Part shown: piece by piece, positions 8,391 through 16,541 of the stretch
How the letters are laid out: every line of letters begins with the position of its first letter
Numbering within the stretch: position 1 is the first letter of the stretch
From: Methanobacteriota archaeon
GTDB taxonomy: Archaea > Thermoplasmatota > Poseidoniia > Poseidoniales > Poseidoniaceae
Direction: 5' to 3'
NCBI GenBank assembly: GCA_002722615.1
Contig: PBMQ01000037.1
Span: forward strand, 1-34,957
Length of the DNA stretch: 34,957 nucleotides
The notes under the pieces: generated by a model
What the model was told of the DNA's origin: nothing
Databases searched by the model: none
What the model saw: only the letters and a program-made list of their open reading frames with translations
Made by a program: the position numbers and the translations under genes

Positions 8391-8942
8391 ATGTACAAAA
8401 TTGTCACAAAGGAGGATACCATTCGTATCCCTGCAGAGTACATGAAGAAAGGACAATCACTCGATCAACATATCGACCGCCTGGCCATGACTGCTTTCGA
8501 GGGTCGCTTCGATGAACAAAACAGATTCATTTTGGTTACGAGTAACCACACTCCACTCGGCCGTGGACGTATCATCCACGGTGACGGAGCAATCTATCAG
8601 CGAGTTCGATTTGATGCCCTTTTGTTCTGCATGGACGATTACGAAGTTGTCGAAGGCGCAGTTTCCGAGGTCAACGAGTTTGGTGCATTCGTGCGCATCG
8701 GCCCAATGGAAGCCCTGCTTCACAAGTCTCAAATTTTGGATGATCAAGTAGAAGTCAACGTCGGAGCGGGAACAATCTCCGGACGTAACGATGACAAGCG
8801 ACTAGGAATTGGTACTGCAGTTCGTGCGCGAATAGTTTCACTCTCTCCAGATACAAGTGACCCACGACGCTCAAAGATTGGTCTTACATGTAAACAACCA
8901 GGTCTTGGATCTCTCGAGTGGCTAGGCGAAACAGGTGAATAA
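8391..8942 (+). CDS. rpoE: DNA-directed RNA polymerase subunit Rpo7 (RpoE')
   Basis: Rpo7 forms the stalk of archaeal RNA polymerase with Rpo4 and helps with promoter opening and transcript binding. The 183-residue product has the N-terminal RNP-like domain starting MYKIVTKEDTIRIPAEY, then GRGRIIHGDGAIYQRVRFDALLF split over the tip region. It then has the S1/OB domain with EVVEGAVSEVNEFGAFVRIGP, HKSQILDD and the end motif SKIGLTCKQPGLGSLEWL. Its start matches the family exactly. A purine-rich AGGAGAGGA precedes it. It is the first gene of the rpoE-spt4-rps24e-rps27ae operon, with spt4 two bases after its stop. Confidence 0.96.
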   Translation: MYKIVTKEDTIRIPAEYMKKGQSLDQHIDRLAMTAFEGRFDEQNRFILVTSNHTPLGRGRIIHGDGAIYQRVRFDALLFCMDDYEVVEGAVSEVNEFGAFVRIGPMEALLHKSQILDDQVEVNVGAGTISGRNDDKRLGIGTAVRARIVSLSPDTSDPRRSKIGLTCKQPGLGSLEWLGETGE

Positions 8943-8944
8943 TC

Positions 8945-9148
8945 ATGGCTAAAAATCCATACGCATGTGCAGACTGTGGCCTAATTCTCCAAGATGGAGT
9001 TGACCAATGTCCGCGTGACCCTTCAGCACAAACCACCACTGATTGGCAAGGATATGTCATCATCATTCATCCTTCACGCTCTGAAATTGCCGAGCGTTTG
9101 AATATCGACCAACCCGGTCGATACGCTTTGAAGGTGAACATCCGGTAA
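8945..9148 (+). CDS. spt4: Transcription elongation factor Spt4 (RpoE'')
   Basis: Spt4 is a small zinc-ribbon protein that pairs with Spt5 on the RNA polymerase clamp and supports processive elongation. The 67-residue product has the ribbon start ACADCGLIL and the conserved WQGYVIIIHPSRSEIAERL and PGRYALKV segments that bind Spt5. The family normally has four zinc cysteines (CxxC...CPxC). Here the last pair reads CPRD, so the fourth position (residue 25) is Asp, with Cys8, Cys11 and Cys22 retained. The gene sits 2 bp after rpoE, and its stop is followed by GGAGG for rps24e. Confidence 0.93.
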   Translation: MAKNPYACADCGLILQDGVDQCPRDPSAQTTTDWQGYVIIIHPSRSEIAERLNIDQPGRYALKVNIR

Positions 9149-9161
9149 GGAGGACGAAAAC

Positions 9162-9503
9162 ATGGAAATTGTAAGTCGAACTGAAAACAAACTACTCAAG
9201 CGAGTTGAAATTGATTTTAAATGGAGTCACAAGGGCTCAAAAACTCCGTCTAAGAAGGAAGTTATGGATCTCGTCAAGACACTTGAGCCAGGTTCAAACC
9301 CTGATTTCATCGTTGTCAAAAATTGCAACACGCGATACGGACAAGCTCTCACAACTGGTCAAGCATTGATTTACGAATCTGCTGATGCAATGACTGTTGA
9401 ACCTGAATACATTCATGAACGACACAAGGGATTCCGAAGTGGAAATGCAACTGAAGAATCATCTGAAGAATCATCTGAAGAATCAGAGGATGGTGGTGAA
9501 TAA
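9162..9503 (+). CDS. rps24e: Small-subunit ribosomal protein S24e
   Basis: The 113-residue product carries the S24e fold signature: [44 protein letters not shown] and the [10 protein letters not shown] end. A perfect GGAGG lies 8 nt upstream of the ATG. The C-terminal extension is a run of Glu/Ser residues encoded by a 12-nt tandem repeat, which looks expandable. The TAA stop overlaps the ATG of rps27ae, so the two are translationally coupled. Confidence 0.95.
   Translation: MEIVSRTENKLLKRVEIDFKWSHKGSKTPSKKEVMDLVKTLEPGSNPDFIVVKNCNTRYGQALTTGQALIYESADAMTVEPEYIHERHKGFRSGNATEESSEESSEESEDGGE
9452..9487 (+). repeat. 12-nt tandem repeat encoding the acidic tail of S24e
   Basis: The unit TGAAGAATCATC occurs twice in perfect tandem and a third time with two changes at its end. 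It encodes repeating Glu-Glu-Ser-Ser. It lies outside the folded ribosomal protein core, so copy number could vary between strains. Confidence 0.7.
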
Positions 9504-9673
9504 TGGGCGAACCGAATCCAAAAGCAAAGTGGTCAAAATACGGAATTGCAGAGGACGGTACGCTCGAGCGCAAAGCTGAGCATTGTCCTAGCTGTGGACC
9601 TGGTGTTTTCCTTGCAGCGCATGCTGATCGCAAGTCCTGTGGACGATGTGGTTACTCAGTTAAGATTGAGTGA
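9503..9673 (+). CDS. rps27ae: Small-subunit ribosomal protein S27ae
   Basis: This 56-residue zinc protein of the small subunit has the expected two knuckles, CPSC (28-31) and CGRC (46-49), and the family motif KWSKYGI near the start. It is the standard stand-alone archaeal form without ubiquitin. Its ATG overlaps the rps24e stop. In many Euryarchaeota this operon continues into kae1-bud32. Here it ends against a convergent gene with a 22-bp overlap (9652-9673). Confidence 0.95.
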   Translation: MGEPNPKAKWSKYGIAEDGTLERKAEHCPSCGPGVFLAAHADRKSCGRCGYSVKIE

Positions 9674-10611
9674 GCAAGCAACCCATCGTTCGTGAGCAAC
9701 CAAAGTTGCTCCTCTTTGATGATATGTTGCATGACAACTTCATTTTGCTGAACAACGTTGACTCCAATCTCATTGAGAACAATTTCTTCTCGCCATCCAG
9801 CCAGAATCCATGTTGTTTGATCTTTGTTCAGCGCATGCTGAATTGGCCCCTTTGTTGAGAAATTTGCGACTCGTTGACCTTCCTTGTAAAGATAGCAATG
9901 TCCATCAGAGAGGGTGAGGAGACGTTGCGAGCCATTTCCGTAAACGTTTGCAAGGCCACCCTCAAGTTGAAAACTACCAGTTCCAATCTGTGTGCCATTT
10001 GTTTTTGAAAGTCGAAGACACCCACCTGCTCTTGACCATACTTCGATCGTTGTATCTGTTTGGTGAAGTGTAACGGTTTCTTGACTCATCGGAAGATGAG
10101 ACAATTCCGGCCACTCAGGGGGAGGCGCTCTCCAACGCTCGACTCCATTAGTGTCAAATCCATACACGCCTCTATTCCATAAAACAAATGCAAATCCATC
10201 ATCCATTGGTGTGAGGGCCAGAGGTTCAGCATCCAAAACGTGAGCCCAAAGAGACCCTTCAGGCAAATGTGCATGCTCTATTTGTCTTGCGATTCGTAAA
10301 TCGCCTCGTTCAACACCGTCTTTGAAGGGTTTATCGAGGGGTAAACATCCCATTCTTGCAAGGAGTAACTCACGGTCAATCCACGTTGCAATCAAAACAT
10401 CCTTGACAATAACGGCGTGCTGGATTGCCATAGGAAAGGGTTTCGCGAAGTGTTCGATAGCATTCCATTGCTCATCGAGCCTACAGAGTTCACCATCAAC
10501 TCCAACTGCGATGGCATGTACTCCCTCAACCTCGGGTGTCTCCAAGATTTTTATCGCTCGAAAAGGGAGCTGAATGGTATCCCTTCCTTCGACCATGCCA
10601 AGACGACGCAT
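9652..10611 (-). CDS. Predicted cytoplasmic beta-propeller-like protein, function unknown
   Basis: The roughly 319-residue product has no signal peptide or membrane helix. It consists of repeated short strands with Trp and Gly turns (for example [46 protein letters not shown]), a look shared with WD/PQQ-like propellers, but I see no diagnostic repeat motif. I start at ATG 10611. The frame is open to a TTG at 10647, and ATG 10596 is also possible. The ATG 10611 choice leaves 51 bp of divergent promoter to dtd2. The 3' end overlaps rps27ae in antisense by 22 bp. Confidence 0.7.
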   Translation of the reverse strand: MRRLGMVEGRDTIQLPFRAIKILETPEVEGVHAIAVGVDGELCRLDEQWNAIEHFAKPFPMAIQHAVIVKDVLIATWIDRELLLARMGCLPLDKPFKDGVERGDLRIARQIEHAHLPEGSLWAHVLDAEPLALTPMDDGFAFVLWNRGVYGFDTNGVERWRAPPPEWPELSHLPMSQETVTLHQTDTTIEVWSRAGGCLRLSKTNGTQIGTGSFQLEGGLANVYGNGSQRLLTLSDGHCYLYKEGQRVANFSTKGPIQHALNKDQTTWILAGWREEIVLNEIGVNVVQQNEVVMQHIIKEEQLWLLTNDGLLAHSILTE

Positions 10612-10622
10612 TGCCTCTTTGT

Positions 10623-10652
10623 CAATACTCGCTTTGAAGAAGGCCAATACTC
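10623..10652. repeat. Two direct copies of CAATACTC, 22 bp apart, in the dtd2 promoter region
   Basis: CAATACTC occurs at 10623-10630 and 10645-10652, between the divergent starts of the propeller-like gene and dtd2. The 22-bp period is about two helical turns, as expected for tandem regulator binding. The site is short and may be chance. Confidence 0.3.
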
Positions 10653-10662
10653 TCGCAACACT

Positions 10663-11616
10663 ATGGCCGATGTTGTACTTATTGCAATCAACAGCGACGA
10701 CATCGCTTCTACAAATCAGGGTAAGTATCTCATGGAACTTATTTCATGGGATCGACGCGCTGATGTGGAAACATATCCCAGTTACGAATTGAAAAATGTG
10801 AGATTATGGTACTTGCCTAGCCGGATTTTATGGGAGGATCATCTCGACATTCGTTGGAAAGAAGCTACTGGGGAAGATGTCGCTGAAGTTATTTTTCCAT
10901 CACGCCATGCTGCAAAAAGTGGGAAACCATGTCTGACATTACATCCCATTGGCGTCCCTCATCACCCGATTGAGGAAGAGCCACCATTCGGAGGCCAATC
11001 TGGTTTTGCCCCTCCTCCGAATCCACGAATTGCTCCATGGTGGAGGCTTCTTCACCAAAAATGGAATGAACACGCTATTCCCGACTTCTCCTTATCGTTA
11101 GAAGTGACGCATCATGGCCCTATTCTGAATGTTCCATCCTTGTTTATCGAAGTTGGTTCAACAGAGCCATACTGGCCAAATGAAAGTGCTGCAAAATTAC
11201 TCGCTGAAGTAATTCTAGAGGGTCTCGGGCTTACCAGTGATTCCTCAAAAACATGGCAATCGTATAATCGTGGGGAACCGGTATTGGTCACGTTAGGAGG
11301 CGGTCATTACGCGCCCAAAGCCAACAAATTGGCATTGCAACCTAACGTATGGTTGGGTCACATGCTCGCCAATCATTCTCTTCCATTTGAGTCACAAAAG
11401 GAACCAGGTGTCTTATGGAAGCAATCCATTGATGCAGTTATCGCGTCGACCCAAAGAGCATATCCAGGAGGGACCATTGTGTGTAATGTTGAAAAAAAGT
11501 CGTTTAAAGGATGGCAACGACAACTGATCTATGGATACTTGGAATCAATTGGAGTTGAAGTGGTGAAGTCTAATGCGTTCTTGGAAATGGTCAAAGGATG
11601 TCAATCAAGCCGTTGA
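10663..11616 (+). CDS. dtd2: D-aminoacyl-tRNA deacylase, archaeal type (Dtd2/GEK1 family)
   Basis: Dtd2 removes D-amino acids wrongly attached to tRNA, protecting translation; archaea and plants use this family. The 317-residue product shows the hallmark motifs: SRHAAKSGKPCLTLHPIG, the metal/active-site EVTHHGP (residues 147-153), SLFIEVGSTE, and GGGHYAPK (212-219). The long open frame extends upstream to 10417, but homology begins at MADVVLIAINSDD, so ATG 10663 is used. Proline dehydrogenase follows 17 nt later on the same strand and is probably co-transcribed. Confidence 0.93.
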   Translation: MADVVLIAINSDDIASTNQGKYLMELISWDRRADVETYPSYELKNVRLWYLPSRILWEDHLDIRWKEATGEDVAEVIFPSRHAAKSGKPCLTLHPIGVPHHPIEEEPPFGGQSGFAPPPNPRIAPWWRLLHQKWNEHAIPDFSLSLEVTHHGPILNVPSLFIEVGSTEPYWPNESAAKLLAEVILEGLGLTSDSSKTWQSYNRGEPVLVTLGGGHYAPKANKLALQPNVWLGHMLANHSLPFESQKEPGVLWKQSIDAVIASTQRAYPGGTIVCNVEKKSFKGWQRQLIYGYLESIGVEVVKSNAFLEMVKGCQSSR

Positions 11617-11633
11617 TTTGTTGAGGGAATCCC

Positions 11634-12602
11634 ATGTTGTCGAAGATGATTGTAGCGATGACTCTTCGGATGCCACGTTGGTTTGTTCGATGGGTTTCCC
11701 GCCGATATGTTGCCGGTGCAACTCTTGATGATGCAGTACGAGTTATGCAACGCTTGGAATCCGAAGGTGCCTGTTTCACAATTGATGTTCTGGGTGAAGA
11801 AATCTCATCAATGGACGAAGCTCAATATTTCCTCGATGAGTATGTTCGGGTAATGAATGCCATTGTTGAACACGACATTGATGCCAATCTTTCGATTAAA
11901 CCAACTGCTTTCGGACTCCTCATCAATAAAGAACAAGGATTGGAAAACATTGAATCTCTTGTCCGACAAGCCTCACAGCATGATATGTTTGTCCGACTTG
12001 ATATGGAGGACCATCGCGTAACAACAGAAACCATACAAGTTGTATTGGATCTTCATGCTAAAGGATTAACCAACGTTGGTACAGTTCTACAAGGACGTTT
12101 GCACCGTACTCCTGATGACATCGAGAGTGTAGCCTCCACAATTGGCTCGAATGCAGATTATCGAATTTGTAAAGGCATTTACTTGGAACCTGAAGAGATT
12201 GCATATACATCTAAGAGCGATATCCGATGCAAGACAAATGAAGCAATCCGCATGGCTTTGGAGCACGGGGCCTACGTAGGGATAGCATCTCATGATGTTC
12301 CTGTAGTCGATTATACACTCGCTGTCCTTGATGAATTCAAGATGGGGCCTTCCATCGAAGACCCTCGTGAGAACTCTGGTCCTGATCGTAAAGGAAAAGG
12401 CCCGGGTTATGAATTCCAAATGTTGCTTGGCGTTCGCGGACCAATGCGCCGAAAACTAACGAAAGCAGGACATCGAACTCGAGTGTACATCCCTTATGGT
12501 GAGAAATGGTATGAATACAGCATTCGCCGACTTCAAGAGAATCCAACAATTGGTTTGCAAATTGCAAAGGCATTTTTGATGCCATGGACGAACCGTCCAT
12601 GA
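11634..12602 (+). CDS. Proline dehydrogenase (FAD-dependent, monofunctional)
   Basis: Oxidises proline to pyrroline-5-carboxylate and passes electrons to the quinone pool through FAD, the first step of proline catabolism. The 322-residue length is that of stand-alone bacterial and archaeal PRODH. Motifs of the TIM barrel are visible: YVAGATLDDAVRVMQRL, SIKPTAFGL, FVRLDMEDHRVT, VLQGRLHRTPDD, RICKGIYLEPEE, EFQMLLGVR and the FAD/proline-site end VYIPYGEKWYEYSIRRLQE. GAGGG lies 6 nt upstream of the ATG. No pyrroline-5-carboxylate dehydrogenase is seen in the window. The gene abuts the convergent HVO_0476-like gene with no spacer. Confidence 0.93.
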   Translation: MLSKMIVAMTLRMPRWFVRWVSRRYVAGATLDDAVRVMQRLESEGACFTIDVLGEEISSMDEAQYFLDEYVRVMNAIVEHDIDANLSIKPTAFGLLINKEQGLENIESLVRQASQHDMFVRLDMEDHRVTTETIQVVLDLHAKGLTNVGTVLQGRLHRTPDDIESVASTIGSNADYRICKGIYLEPEEIAYTSKSDIRCKTNEAIRMALEHGAYVGIASHDVPVVDYTLAVLDEFKMGPSIEDPRENSGPDRKGKGPGYEFQMLLGVRGPMRRKLTKAGHRTRVYIPYGEKWYEYSIRRLQENPTIGLQIAKAFLMPWTNRP

Positions 12603-13442
12603 TTACTTTCGAGCCTTCTTCTTATTACGTCTGCTTGTCGGCTTGACTCGCTTCTTGATCTGTTCTTTTGGAAGGATTGGATTTGGATTAAATCCAAGTT
12701 TTCCTTCTTTCCAGGCTTGTCGACGCTCTCGAGGGGTCTTTGGCTCGAATCGTTCTGGGCGAGGTGGTTCGTGGAGATACATGCGTTTGATGTTAGAAGC
12801 ATCAACTGTTCCTCTTAGTGTGCGTCCTTCACCAGTATGTATCGCACGAATACGCCAAGTCTGAACACCTATGTCGATGATCGTTCCAGCCTTGAATGAG
12901 GTGCCTTGTTCAACAATCAATACATCAGGCGTTGAAAATTCACCGCGCGTCTTGGTGATTTTGACTCTGAGCATGTCTTGTCGAAGCGCTACCGCTCGGA
13001 TGATTTTGGTTGCTTCAAGGGCTTCAATCGGTCCTTTATCCGATTCAATGCGCGTAATTCTCCAAGCCATGTCATCGTGTTCGAAGACATCGCCGAGTTC
13101 AAGCCATTCATCGGCATCAAGGTCGATTGTGGCCATGTACGATTCTGGGCCATCAGTGAGCATAAATGGAATTTTCTTGAGGGGTGGTGGCCTAAACTGC
13201 ATTTCATGGACGTTTGAGCAATCTTCGCATCGCAGAAGATAATCGACACCTCGGCCAATCTCCTTTTCTCTAAGAATTTGATGACCGGTGACATCCTCGC
13301 AAATGGGGCAGAGAACAGCGTTCTCCATGACTTCATCTTCGTCGAAGTCATCCTCGTCGTATTCATCATCCATGCTTCTCAAGTCGGGCTCGATGCGTTT
13401 CCCCTTTGAATCCACCGCATGTGGTTTCGTCACAGTGTTCAA
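12603..13442 (-). CDS. HVO_0476-family archaeal zinc finger protein
   Basis: The protein belongs to the conserved archaeal HVO_0476 family of unknown function. After an acidic start (MDDEYDEDDFDEDE) there are two zinc knuckles, CPIC and CEDC. Two or three small beta-rich domains follow, with LELGDVFEHDDMAWRITRIES, VLIVEQGTSFKAGTIIDIG and WRIRAIHTGEGRTLRG. The basic Lys/Arg tail (KKRVKPTSRRNKKKARK) could contact nucleic acid. I propose the TTG at 13442 as start, because a perfect AGGAGG (13449-13454) lies 6 nt upstream. The first ATG, at 13373, lacks a good site. That start gives 279 residues and leaves 25 bp to the divergent methyltransferase gene. Confidence 0.8.
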   Translation of the reverse strand: MNTVTKPHAVDSKGKRIEPDLRSMDDEYDEDDFDEDEVMENAVLCPICEDVTGHQILREKEIGRGVDYLLRCEDCSNVHEMQFRPPPLKKIPFMLTDGPESYMATIDLDADEWLELGDVFEHDDMAWRITRIESDKGPIEALEATKIIRAVALRQDMLRVKITKTRGEFSTPDVLIVEQGTSFKAGTIIDIGVQTWRIRAIHTGEGRTLRGTVDASNIKRMYLHEPPRPERFEPKTPRERRQAWKEGKLGFNPNPILPKEQIKKRVKPTSRRNKKKARK

Positions 13443-13467
13443 AACAAACCTCCTGTGAGACTTGATC

Positions 13468-14184
13468 ATGAGCGAGAATATTCGAGACCAAGTCTTGCCA
13501 AGTTTGCTCAACGCTGACCATGAACGCTCGCGTGATGAACCTGAAATTGCTGCGAACATTGCAACACAACTCGAGCACATGGGCTTGTCCACGTGGTCCA
13601 TCTCTGTTCTTCGCCGTTTGCGAGATTCAATCGGTCGGCAAGAAGCGAAAAAAATCCTTGAAGTCGGCGGGAGTATCGGACACCGTTCAGCATGGCTATT
13701 TGATTTATTCAAAGATCAAACCATTGATCGTTTTGACATCGTAGAACAAGGTGCAAAATTTGGTGTCATCCTACACCGATTACAAACCCGCTACGATGCC
13801 TCCTCATGGTCGTCAATTATCGTGAATGATTTTTCAACTCTTTGCGCAGAAGAAAAGGCATGGAAATTGACCACTGCATCTGGTGTTGGAGCCCATGAAC
13901 GAAGATTGGCGGAACATTATGATGCAATCATTGTTGATTCACCGCTTTCACGCCTCTCTACGGATTTGAAAAACGGTATGGAACTTCTCTCACCCAATGG
14001 TGTACTTTACACGATAGAACCAGAAACTCCGGTCGGAGATTATGATGAATTGGATCAAGATGGGAAAGCAAAAGTCGATGGATTCAATGCTTGGATTCAA
14101 TTAATTCAATCAACGCAATCAACATATTATATTGCATTCGTTCCGTTGTTTGGTGGTACGATTGTTGCGTTTTTCAAACGTTAG
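13468..14184 (+). CDS. Class I SAM-dependent methyltransferase (O-methyltransferase-like)
   Basis: The 238-residue product has the Rossmann-fold SAM site: motif I ILEVGGSIGHRSAW (residues 63-76), an acidic residue after strand 2 (FDIVEQGAKFG), YDAIIVDSPLSRL as motif IV and NGVLYTIEPETP as motif V/VI. The arrangement resembles the catechol O-methyltransferase-like group, but the substrate cannot be told from sequence. It is divergent from the HVO_0476-like gene and its last 11 bp overlap the convergent subtilase gene. Confidence 0.8.
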   Translation: MSENIRDQVLPSLLNADHERSRDEPEIAANIATQLEHMGLSTWSISVLRRLRDSIGRQEAKKILEVGGSIGHRSAWLFDLFKDQTIDRFDIVEQGAKFGVILHRLQTRYDASSWSSIIVNDFSTLCAEEKAWKLTTASGVGAHERRLAEHYDAIIVDSPLSRLSTDLKNGMELLSPNGVLYTIEPETPVGDYDELDQDGKAKVDGFNAWIQLIQSTQSTYYIAFVPLFGGTIVAFFKR

Positions 14185-15313
14185 TCTCTTGTGCTGCTTT
14201 CTCAAGAAGTGCCTCAATATCGAGCAGTCCATATCCGTAATCATCGTCATGTTCCGATTGTCCATTCTTTGGTTGGACCGTTTGCATAATCCAATCTTTA
14301 ACTTGATCGATGGTTGATACATCACCATCCGTCCCATTGCTAGCAAGTTCAGGCTCTGCCTCAAGCAGCAAAGCAATCGCACCGGTGACAAAAACGGTTG
14401 CAGCACTGGTTCCGCTCGCAGATGACCAAGTACCTTGTGTGTTTAGAACAGGAACTTGTTTTGCAGGAGCAACAAGTTCCGGCTTTTTGTCAGGGTCCCC
14501 GCGTGGCAATTTTGGAGGAAATAAGTTGGCTCCGTTGTTACCTGTCGAAGATTTGGACCAATGCGCTCCTGATAGTGTCACACCTCCAACACAAATCACT
14601 CGCCTTTCACTTCCTGGAGATGCAACGTCTCCATCGTCCTCTTCTCCACCATCGTTACCAGCAGCTGCTACAACGAATATACCACGTGCAGTGGCATCAT
14701 TAACAGAATCTTCAATCGTTCGTCCTGAACCTCCCAGGAGAGGGAAGAGATCTTGTCCTCCTCCCAATGAAAGAGAAATGATGTTAACATTTTGATTGAT
14801 GCACCAATCGATTCCTGAAACAACATCTTCTTCATAGCCTGATCCATTTGCGTGAAGTGCTTTTGAGACATAGAGATTGACATCTTTGGCAATACCATTT
14901 ATCCATCCATCTGCAATTAAAATCCCTGCCATGTTGGTTCCGTGGCCATTGTCATCATACGGGTTTGATTTGCCTTGGACAATATCAACCCAGCCAGCAA
15001 CATCAAACCCCTCAAGATCGGGATGATTCAATTCCAACCCGGTATCAACAATGCAAACATTCACGCCTTCTCCAGTGAGGTCTGAAGGTACATTGATCAT
15101 ATTTTGGTAGATTCGCTCAGAATCCATCAATTCATCACTTGGTTTGACAAAACTCAATCCATCTCCAAAAAATATGTTGTACGTAAAACCTGCAACAAGA
15201 ATCAGTAATATGCCCATGGCTATACTGACAATTTTTCGAACCACTTCCAAGTCCCTCTCCAATTGTGGCTTGATTGGGGCATGACCATCAGCAGAATGTA
15301 TCCCTTCTGACAT
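14174..15313 (-). CDS. Membrane-anchored subtilisin-like serine protease (S8)
   Basis: The 379-residue product has a charged N-terminus, one membrane helix at about residues 29-46, and then a complete subtilase domain outside the cell. The catalytic triad is clear: Asp90 (VCIVDTGLELNHPDL), His124 (NGHGTNMAG) and Ser303 (SGTSAAT), with the oxyanion Asn220 (AAAGNDGG). There is no recognisable I9-type propeptide, so maturation may differ from secreted subtilisins. ATG 15313 is chosen because GAGGT lies 7 nt upstream. It follows the cysteine desulfurase gene by 10 nt in a three-gene operon. The end overlaps the methyltransferase gene in antisense by 11 bp. Confidence 0.92.
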   Translation of the reverse strand: MSEGIHSADGHAPIKPQLERDLEVVRKIVSIAMGILLILVAGFTYNIFFGDGLSFVKPSDELMDSERIYQNMINVPSDLTGEGVNVCIVDTGLELNHPDLEGFDVAGWVDIVQGKSNPYDDNGHGTNMAGILIADGWINGIAKDVNLYVSKALHANGSGYEEDVVSGIDWCINQNVNIISLSLGGGQDLFPLLGGSGRTIEDSVNDATARGIFVVAAAGNDGGEEDDGDVASPGSERRVICVGGVTLSGAHWSKSSTGNNGANLFPPKLPRGDPDKKPELVAPAKQVPVLNTQGTWSSASGTSAATVFVTGAIALLLEAEPELASNGTDGDVSTIDQVKDWIMQTVQPKNGQSEHDDDYGYGLLDIEALLEKAAQETNV

Positions 15314-15323
15314 GGTGTAAACC

Positions 15324-16541
15324 TCATTGGAATGCTTGAACTGCTTCGGAAAAGGTATCAACAAATCGGCGAACATCCTCTTCGGTGTTGTAAAAGTACG
15401 CAGAGGCCCTCAACGAACCATCGTATCCTTTGCTGTTGAACCATGAATGGACACAGTGTTGACCCGATCGCACCATGACTCCAGAAACTTCGTCAAGAAG
15501 AAGGGCAATGTCATGAACGGGAAGTTTGTCATCAAGAAGGAGCGAACAAATCCCCCCTCTCTTTGAGGGGTCTTCAGGGCCAATAATAGAGACACCTTCC
15601 AAATCCTTCACGCCATTGGACATAATCGTGTTTAGACGAACCTCATGTTCGTGAACATCGTTCATGTTCAATGTTGAAAGATAATCGATAGCAGCTCCAG
15701 TTGCCATCATCCCTGCGAAGTGTCCAAGTCCGCCTTCAAATTTGGAAGGAGATTTTGCCCATTCAATTGCATCATAATACGATGTTTTGACCGTTTGTCC
15801 ACCAGATTGTATCGTCCGCATTGAATTGAGGAGTTCTTCACGGCCCCAAAGACCACCCATCCCTGATGGCCCCAGCATCTTGTGAATTGAAAAGGCGAAG
15901 AAATCGATTCCCATTTCTTGGACATCGACTGGCATGTGTGGGGCAGATTGTGCTCCATCAACACAAACGAGTGCACCGAAATCTTTCGCAATTTTCGTGA
16001 TTTCCCGAATTGGAGTTTCAACCCCGTCAAGGTTCCCCACTTGGCTGACTGACACCATCTTGAGTTGTTCTCCTGCTTCTGAACACATTGCTTCAAATGC
16101 TTCCAGATCAAAGGTATTGTCCGGATTGGAAGGGACTACTCTGTGGTCTACACCTTGTTCTTCTTCGAGTTGAAGCCATGGAACCAGATTCGAATTGTGC
16201 TCACGATCAGTCGTAAGAATCACATCACCCTTCTTCCAAGACAGTCCTTTCGCCACCTGATTCAAACTATGCGTGGCATTTCTTGTGAAGACGAGTTCGT
16301 TCACAGATGGTGCATTAAAGAATCCAGCTAGGGTCGTTCTTGATTGTGCTATTGTCTTTGACACAGCGGTGCTAAAACGATGGACAGAACGACCGCCACA
16401 TCCGGGTGACTTAACGTAATAATCGGAAATAGCATCAATCACAGATTGAGGCCGGAGAGTGACACAAGCATTGTCCAGGTAAGCGATAGGGTCGTCGAGA
16501 CACAATGCTGGGAAATCTTCTCTTAACGCCTTCAGGTTCAT
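15324..16541 (-). CDS. sufS: Cysteine desulfurase, SufS/CsdA-like (class V aminotransferase fold)
   Basis: This PLP enzyme takes sulfur from cysteine for Fe-S cluster assembly or tRNA thiolation. The 405-residue product carries FTRNATHSLN, HNSN (His115 stacks on PLP), VDGAQSAPH (Asp195, Gln198), the PLP lysine in SIHKMLGPSGMG (Lys221), and the sulfur-accepting cysteine loop MVRSGQHCVHSW (Cys363). The usual LDNAAT start reads LDNACVT. The ATG at 16541 overlaps the upstream stop as TGATG, with GGAGG 7 nt before it, showing translational coupling. The ATG at 16547 would sit too close to that site. No sufBCD genes are adjacent. Confidence 0.93.
   Translation of the reverse strand: MNLKALREDFPALCLDDPIAYLDNACVTLRPQSVIDAISDYYVKSPGCGGRSVHRFSTAVSKTIAQSRTTLAGFFNAPSVNELVFTRNATHSLNQVAKGLSWKKGDVILTTDREHNSNLVPWLQLEEEQGVDHRVVPSNPDNTFDLEAFEAMCSEAGEQLKMVSVSQVGNLDGVETPIREITKIAKDFGALVCVDGAQSAPHMPVDVQEMGIDFFAFSIHKMLGPSGMGGLWGREELLNSMRTIQSGGQTVKTSYYDAIEWAKSPSKFEGGLGHFAGMMATGAAIDYLSTLNMNDVHEHEVRLNTIMSNGVKDLEGVSIIGPEDPSKRGGICSLLLDDKLPVHDIALLLDEVSGVMVRSGQHCVHSWFNSKGYDGSLRASAYFYNTEEDVRRFVDTFSEAVQAFQ

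Noticed and set aside
8201-8443. Minus-strand open frame of 80 codons through the rpoE leader and start
   Set aside because: It runs antisense through the structured leader and into rpoE, has no recognisable domain, and would remove the promoter region of the operon.
8363-8513. Possible upstream ORF (ATG 8363) overlapping the rpoE start in another frame
   Set aside because: No ribosome site of its own and no coding character; the overlap lies wholly within well-conserved rpoE sequence.
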